From positions 35,397,455 to 35,461,454 of the forward strand of contig CM055898.1 of NCBI GenBank assembly GCA_029582155.1: a DNA stretch of 64,000 nucleotides. Reading direction: 5' to 3'. The stretch is from Panopea generosa (Eukaryota > Mollusca > Bivalvia > Adapedonta > Hiatellidae). Shown here one piece after another: positions 58,117 through 64,000 of this stretch. The translations under genes and the position numbers were made by a program. The notes below the pieces were generated by a model. That model searched no databases and was not told where the DNA came from. It was given only the letters and a program-made list of their open reading frames with translations. How positions within the stretch are numbered: position 1 is the stretch's first letter; each line of letters begins with the position of its first letter.

Positions 58117-59510
58117 TAGTAGTTTTGATTAGTTGTATGTTGTTGATATTTACTGTTGTTAACTTTGCAGTGCAGTAGCTTTGAAAGTTGCTGTTGTTGA
58201 TGCTTACTGTTGTTGACCTTGAAGTGCAGTAGCTTTGATAGTTGTCAGTTGTTGACATTAAGTGTTGTTCACTTTGCAGTGCAGTAGCTTTGCCAGTTGT
58301 CAATTGTTGACATTTACTGTTATTGACCTTGCAGTGCAGAAGCTTTGATAGTTGTCTGTTGTTGATATGTACTGTTGTTTACCTTACAGTGCAGTAGCTT
58401 TGATAGTTGTCTGTTGTTGATATTAACTGTTGTTTACCTTGCAGTGCAGTAGCTTTGATAGGTGTCAGTCGTCAGTTGTTAATATTTACTGTTGTTTACC
58501 TTGCAGTGCAGTAGCTTTGATAGTTGTCTGTTGTTCATATTTACTGATGTTGACCTTGCAGTGCAGTAGCTTTGATAGTTGTAATTGTTCATATTTACTG
58601 TTGTTGACCATGCAGTGCAGTAGTTTTGATAGTTGTCAGTTGTTGATATTTACTGTTGTTGACCTTAAAGTGCAGTAGCTTTCATAGATTTCATTCGTCA
58701 ATTTGATGATGATTACTGTTGTTTACCTTGCAGTGCAGTAGCATTGATAGTTGACAGTTGCCATTTGTTTATATTTACTGTTGTTGACCTTAAAGTGCAG
58801 TAGCTTTCATAGATGTCGGTTGTCAATTTGATGATGTTAACTGTTGTTGTCCTTGCAGTGCAGTAACTTTGATAGTCGTCAGTTGTTGATACTTACTGTT
58901 GTTTACCTTGCAGTGCAGTAGCTTTGATAGTTGTCAGTTGTTGACATTTACTGTTGTTGACCTTGCAGTGCAGTAGCTTTGATAGTTATAAGTCGTCAGT
59001 TGTTGAAATTTATTGTTGCTGACCTTGCAGTGTAGTAGCATTGATAGTTGTCAGTTGTTGACATTTACTCTTGTTGACCTTGCAGTGCAGTAGCTTTGAT
59101 AGTTATAAGTCGTCAGTTGTTGAAATTTATTGTTGCTGACCTTGCAGTGTAGTAGCATTGATAGTTGTCAGTCGTCAGTTGTTGAAATGTGTTGTTGCTG
59201 ACCTTGCAGTGCAGTCGTTTTAATAGTTGTCAGTCGTAATTTGTTTGTACGCTTGGATAGTTGTCAGTAGTTGATATTTACTGTTGTTGACATTGGCAGT
59301 GCAGAAGCTTTGGTAGTTGTCAGTGATCAATTGTTGATATTAAGTGTTGTCGACCTTAAAAATGCAGTTGCTTTGATAATTATCAGTTGTTGCCATTTAC
59401 TGTTGTTGACCTTATACTGCAATAGCTTTGGAAGTTGTCAGTTGTCAGTTTTCCATTGTTGATATTTTACTAGTGTTGACCTTGCAGTGCAGCAGCTATG
59501 ATCATGACGT
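58117..59510 (+). repeat. 55-bp satellite array, part 2 after the LINE
   Basis: Same family and orientation, about 25 units, more diverged towards the right-hand end (58700-59500) where units with extra segments occur. Confidence 0.93.
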
Positions 59511-60090
59511 TTTGTCTTTAAGAAAAGCAAGCGTCGCATATGATCAAGACCAGCACTGTAACTCTTCTATATTAGAGATTATAGATATTTAAGTTACGGT
59601 TAGGGCTATTCAAAAGACTTCGGCCTGCTTTTTTTTACCAGTTATTTTCTAATAATAGATCTACAGTAGAGAAAGGACTAATCTCTATATAAGTCCTTGC
59701 AGTAGGGAGTCTGTAATGACAGTTTTGATATTAAGGGTTTTAATTAGGCTTCTTTTGAATGTCGGACGTTTTAAATTTAATTATCGAATCGTTGTATCGG
59801 AGCACACCTTTAACGGCATTTAACACGTGTAATAATCAGTATTGTATATATTTTCTTCGAATTTAATAAATGCCATTTCCCTTTCATTCATATATATACA
59901 CGATCAGTTTAACCTTCCGTCAGATAAATTATATAAATTGTTTTGTTCACTCTAACCTCTGCGCTACAGCTCCGTCCATTCAGCATGTGACGTACTGCTC
60001 TCAACTTGAATACAGAGTTTAATGAAAGAATCTGAATTCTTCCATTGTTTTCGTAATTCTATGCATATAATCTCATTCACATTTTTAACA
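59511..60090. other. spacer before the pseudo-exon
   Basis: In the intact copy exon 3 would lie in the equivalent interval. No similar sequence is seen here. Confidence 0.45.
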
Positions 60091-60344
60091 AAAACAAGAT
60101 GATATCATTTGACGAGTTCCAGATGGCATTGGTGCTAAAATTCAGTCTGAAAGATCCAGTGGACCTTGAATAACCGCCACATTCTTATTGGTAATATAGC
60201 AATTACTTACCTAGTGCATATATATGTCTTTTATATATACATATATCGCTGAAGAAGGAAAGGTAGAAGAAGAACAAAAGAAAGAAAACAAAGAAAGTTA
60301 GATGGGTAGCTGCTAGTTGGCTGACTGGCTTGCTGGCTGGTTAG

Positions 60345-60398
60345 ATTGCTTAAGGCGCTTTCTCAGAATCACTTACCTCTCACCTCTCATTTATTTTC
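60345..60398 (+). mobile_element. fragment of the tRNA-Leu-type SINE
   Basis: TTAAGGCGCTTTCTCAGAAT followed by CACTTACCTCTCACC matches the head of the SINE at 10990-11025. The rest is missing. Confidence 0.6.
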
Positions 60399-60801
60399 TA
60401 TGCCGCAATAATAATTTCCATTTTTATTTTTGTTTAATAATAATCTTAAAGTCGGACGATGACAGCATTTGTCAATGTTGATTCGTGTCCAAACGAATTA
60501 ACATCATACGAATGGTGTTGCTCGTTTTAAAGTCTACAATAGTTTTGTAAAATATTTAACCGCATCAAATTCGTATCTACGCCCCTGTTGTTTGTTAGTA
60601 GATGCATAGAATTGACTATGCAAGTATACATAAAAAGACATTTTTAAAAAAAAAAAAAAATATTGCGTTTGTGTTCAATTGTTCTATAATATAGTAAGAT
60701 ATTTCGATAAAACTGACATAACCATGGGATAAACAAAATTTTAAATTAATTAGAACTATACGAATGATACTCAGTAATACATTTTACCGTATTTTCAGAC
60801 G
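60399..60801. other. relic intron of the decayed paralog
   Basis: Contains an A run at about 60646-60660. CATAACCATGGGATAAAC near 60717 matches CATAACCATGGGATGAAT in intron 5 of the intact gene (27901). Confidence 0.6.
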
Positions 60802-61082
60802 GTTGTTATCAACATGAATGTAGCCTAAATCACACAGTGAGCTCTGCTGCCTGATTGTGTGTCGATGAGAAAGAAACCATTGTATCGAGATGTTCTGCAG
60901 TTGCTGCAACAGAAACACAGTTCACAAAGTTGAAAGTATGGAAAAAACATAATAAAAAACACAAATAACAGGCTGCATGGTGTTGATAGAGTGATATGAA
61001 ATAAAGAATTGGAGTGTGTCATTTAATATGTAATATTTGTACCATCACGTGGTCAAGGAACAAAAGAATTCTCTCTAATTCC

Positions 61083-61587
61083 TTCACGTGGTGTATCGTT
61101 ATATGTTAAATGTATATTACCAGGTGATGTGCCATTATAAATAACAGGTGCGTATAATCACGTGGTGTAGCACTATATGTTAAATGTATATTACTACGTG
61201 ATGTGCCATTATAAATAACAGTTGCATATAATCACGTGGCGTAGCACTATATGTTAAATGTATATTACCAGGTGATGTGCCATTATAAATAACAGGTGCG
61301 TATAATCACTTGGTGTAGCACTTTATGTTAAATGTATATTACTACGTGATGTGCCATTATAAATAACAGTTGCATATAATCACGTGGCGTAGCACTATAT
61401 GTTAAATGTATATTACCACGTGATGTGCCATTATAAATAACAGGTGCGTATAATCACTTGGTGTAGCACTATATATTAAATGTATGTTACCCCGCGATGT
61501 GCCATTATAAATAACAGTTGCATATAATCACGTAGCGTAGCACTATATGTTAAATGTATATTACCACGTGATGTGCCATTATACACA
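61083..61587. repeat. 74-bp tandem repeat, about 7 units, alternating two forms
   Basis: GTAGCACT recurs at 61167, 61241, 61315, 61389, 61463 and 61537, exactly 74 bp apart. Units alternate between AACAGGTGCGTATAATCAC and AACAGTTGCATATAATCAC, so the true period is 148 bp. CACGTG or close variants occur twice per unit. No counterpart in the intact copy was seen. Confidence 0.92.
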
Positions 61588-62150
61588 ACATGTATGTGTG
61601 AACATGTGAGCGCCTGTGACTGGAGATTCCGGTATGTTGGTCTACATCAACAGATATTTCCTCTTTCTTTAATATTTAACATTTAGTGAAATGTATTATG
61701 ACCATTTAATTGCAAAAATATGCTGTTAACTAGTTTCATGTTTCCCTTTCCTTTACTAGGGAGTATTATAACAATACTAGTATATCAAAAATTATAAATA
61801 AACATATATAAACATGATTCATATAAACATGATATTTGTCATGTTACTGGAATAAAGTAATTTCTACAGTTGTCTGTTTAGATATTCCCTCTAAAAATAA
61901 AGTTCCAGGAATTACAAAACAAGAACGCCATGACTGGCCCCAAATTGCTCACCTTTGTCACAGTGAAAAAATCTAATGCAAGATAACTAGGCATTTCATT
62001 ATAATGATATCGCCTGTTTCTCACCCAACTAGAATGTACATGAATTCATACCAAGTAATTTTGAATAACTCAAGAACCATAACTCAGATATCAATAATCC
62101 AAATTGGCCAATTCAAGAAGTTGTCCAAGGTCTTACGACTATCTGTGTAT
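61588..62150. other. AT-rich non-coding flank
   Basis: No gene recognised. Confidence 0.4.
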
Positions 62151-62154
62151 TTTT

Positions 62155-62998
62155 TTAAGATCCATTGACAACTGTTGGTGCTAGGGTGCACATACGATCA
62201 ACTAGCGCAGTTTTTGACGATTCAAGGGATATGACTCTGACAATGAGTATAGGTATGGGCCAGTACAACAAACTTGTCCAAGATATTATGGTTACATAAA
62301 TACTGTGTACTAGAAACTGGTACATATCAAATGAAATATGCAGGTGCTAGCGTATATACACTTGTTAAACATTGCAACTACGTGTATTTCAATATAAAAA
62401 TAGTTATTTAACAAGTGTTTTAACAAGTGTTAACAAGTTTTGTTAAAAACATGAGAGTGTCACAAGAAAAACGTTGGCTAAATGTATGAAAATTTATGGG
62501 ATGGGTCTTATGCGTGATACGTCGTCATGTTATGTTGGACAATTGTGCGAAGTGTTTTTGAAATCCATCCATGAATGACAAAGTTACACGGTCGGACACT
62601 AAATCTCACACAAACTCGAAATGTTGCCAAACGAACTCAAAGTGTGACCTTGGTCTTTCAGGTATGAGTGGATTCAAGTTACGCGCGACACTTGGATCAT
62701 CACACCGTCATTTTTGCCAATTTTTTTTAAAAATTATTCTTGTATAACAAAGTGAGAGACTGGACACAAAATCTTGGATAAACGGACACTGTGATTACTA
62801 AATGCCTCCTCAAGGCTAAAAAAAGACACATTCGAGATATTATGTGTATTAATCAGTTCATAAAGTATGACCAAAAATGAAATGAAAAATGACAGCGCTG
62901 GTATGGCAACCAAATACATGTAGTACAAATATTGACAATTAAAGGGCAATAACTCAAAACAGTAATAATCCAATTACGCAAGTTCAAGACGGAAACCA
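62155..62998. repeat. second copy of the downstream flank 30740-31580
   Basis: Ordered matches include CAGTTTTTGACGATTCAAGG, CGTCGTCATGTTATGTTGGA, GCGAAGTGTTTTTGAAATCC, AATGACAGCGCTGGTATGGC and ACGCAAGTTCAAGACGGAAA. Moderate divergence with indels. Confidence 0.85.
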
Positions 62999-64000
62999 AA
63001 CTCTTATGTTTATAGACCAACATGCACGATTTGATAAAAACAAATGAAGAAGTACAACGTACCCAGGAATTATATAGAGAAACAAAGGCAAATGATTGAG
63101 GTTTTATGAACGCTCACGTATTCACGCAAAATCTCGCAATATTTCGTTTTTAATTATCTTAACTTCCATTCATCTCAGAAACACAAATCAAAATTCTTAC
63201 ATTGCAGAATGAAATTCTCATTAAATAAAACCATTCCCATCAATTTGTGTTTAAAATTGTTGAAGTACTTTTGATTACAAAATGTGTATACTGCAGCTAA
63301 AATAAGGAAACATTACGAGAAATTTTCCTTCAAACCTCAATAGCTTAAATTTAAGATCATTTTGCGTCGTTGAAACCTGTTTAAACACCTCAGATTAGAT
63401 ACAACTTACAGTTTATGTAAAAGAAATCAGTTGTTTATGAATTATGAACGATTTATTGTCGAATAATTAATCCTTCGTTTAAACATTTAGCCAGGAGATG
63501 CAAGTTTCCTATCCTTTTATACAAGTCCTTGAACGTACACAACAAAAATACTAAATTATGTGTTTTCAGTACTGGAAGACACTTAACTCTCATTGGGCAA
63601 ATTCTTACCCCCTTTGTCACACAGTGGTTCGATTCTTACCCCGAGTAACATGGGTTCCTTTCTACTTTAAGGAGTTCGGTGTAGCCTTTTAGTAAGCGTG
63701 TCTCACACACCAATTAATTTTGTACTTTTCTACACATACAGACATGCACTTCTGCAACACTGACCACATTGCCAGTGGTGCTTAAAGTTGTCTTGTTTCC
63801 ATAGATTATCCTCGGTTACTACAAATATGCAGGAGAAAACAAGACATGGGGTTGATCAGGTTACTTTTTCGCAATGTTGATGGTTTCATGACACCCCTTA
63901 TTTTTGACAACTCTGCCTATTTGTTCCAGTGTATCACCTCGCATCTTTAAACTGTTATATTTTAAACAGTACCCATTGTCATTCAAACCTGGCGGAACTT
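62999..64000. other. non-coding end of window
   Basis: No coding, RNA or strong repeat signal seen. Confidence 0.4.

Larger units (their letters stand above)
60095..61010 (+). pseudogene. decayed paralog of the EF-hand gene (exons 4 and 6 only)
   Basis: 60095-60180 matches the middle of exon 4 (AACAAGATGATATCATTT, GAGTTCCAGATGGCATTGGT, AAAGATCCAGTGGACCTTGA) but reads into TAA at 60170 where the intact gene has GAG. Its 5' half and splice acceptor are absent. The following intron is recognisably the same. Exon 5 is not found. Exon 6 is kept from 60802 (TTTTCAG acceptor) to TGA at 60853, with the 3' UTR and AATAAA (61000). Most residues before the final T-V-S-S-A-A differ. This is a dead copy. 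Confidence 0.85.

Overview
The window is animal nuclear DNA, AT-rich and about half repeats. A bivalve or other mollusc is the best guess. The pointers are a spliced gene with GT-AG introns, tRNA-derived SINEs, two K02A2.6-type Ty3/Gypsy elements, L1/Tx1-like LINE pieces, and dispersed repeats with a CTCTACTGGCCAAAGGCCAG motif that I associate with bivalve genomes. I cannot name the species. No bacterial-style operon, rRNA or CRISPR array is present.

The one intact host gene I can build is on the + strand. It has a TATA box at 6058, a probable non-coding exon 1 ending at 6142, and coding exons at 10525-10671, 24805-24939, 25700-25868, 27649-27702 and 27995-28050. All joins keep frame and give a 186-residue secreted precursor. 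Its parts are a signal peptide, a very basic four-cysteine region with amphipathic helices, an R-G-K-R convertase-type site, and an acidic domain with two canonical EF-hand loops. Exon 3 (135 bp, phase 0-0) carries the second half of the basic region and the cleavage site. The layout suggests a masked cationic (possibly antimicrobial) peptide released from a calcium-binding partner. That function is inference.

Layout: 0.7-3.4 kb, 73-bp satellite; 6.1-28.3 kb, the gene. Its 14-kb intron 2 holds SINEs, a 55-bp satellite (11.7-16.9 kb), dispersed repeats (17.3-19.7 kb) and a 107-bp satellite (20.1-24.6 kb). 28.3-31.6 kb, downstream flank with a dead LINE piece; 31.6-36.9 kb, decayed Gypsy element A on the minus strand with a nested SINE; 39.6-63.0 kb, a second, degenerate copy of the locus. 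The second copy keeps the order of markers. It has one 73-bp unit, Gypsy element B (40.4-44.4 kb), a 40-bp satellite (45.2-48.5 kb), the same 55-bp satellite (49.1-59.5 kb, split by a LINE), pseudo-exons of the EF-hand gene (60.1 and 60.8 kb) and the same downstream flank. Its exon-4 relic has an in-frame stop.

The most unusual pattern is reciprocal satellite expansion between the two copies. The 73-bp unit is an array in copy 1 and single in copy 2. The 40-bp unit is single in copy 1 and an array in copy 2. The 55-bp intronic satellite looks, unit after unit, like a branch point plus 3' splice site on the sense strand.
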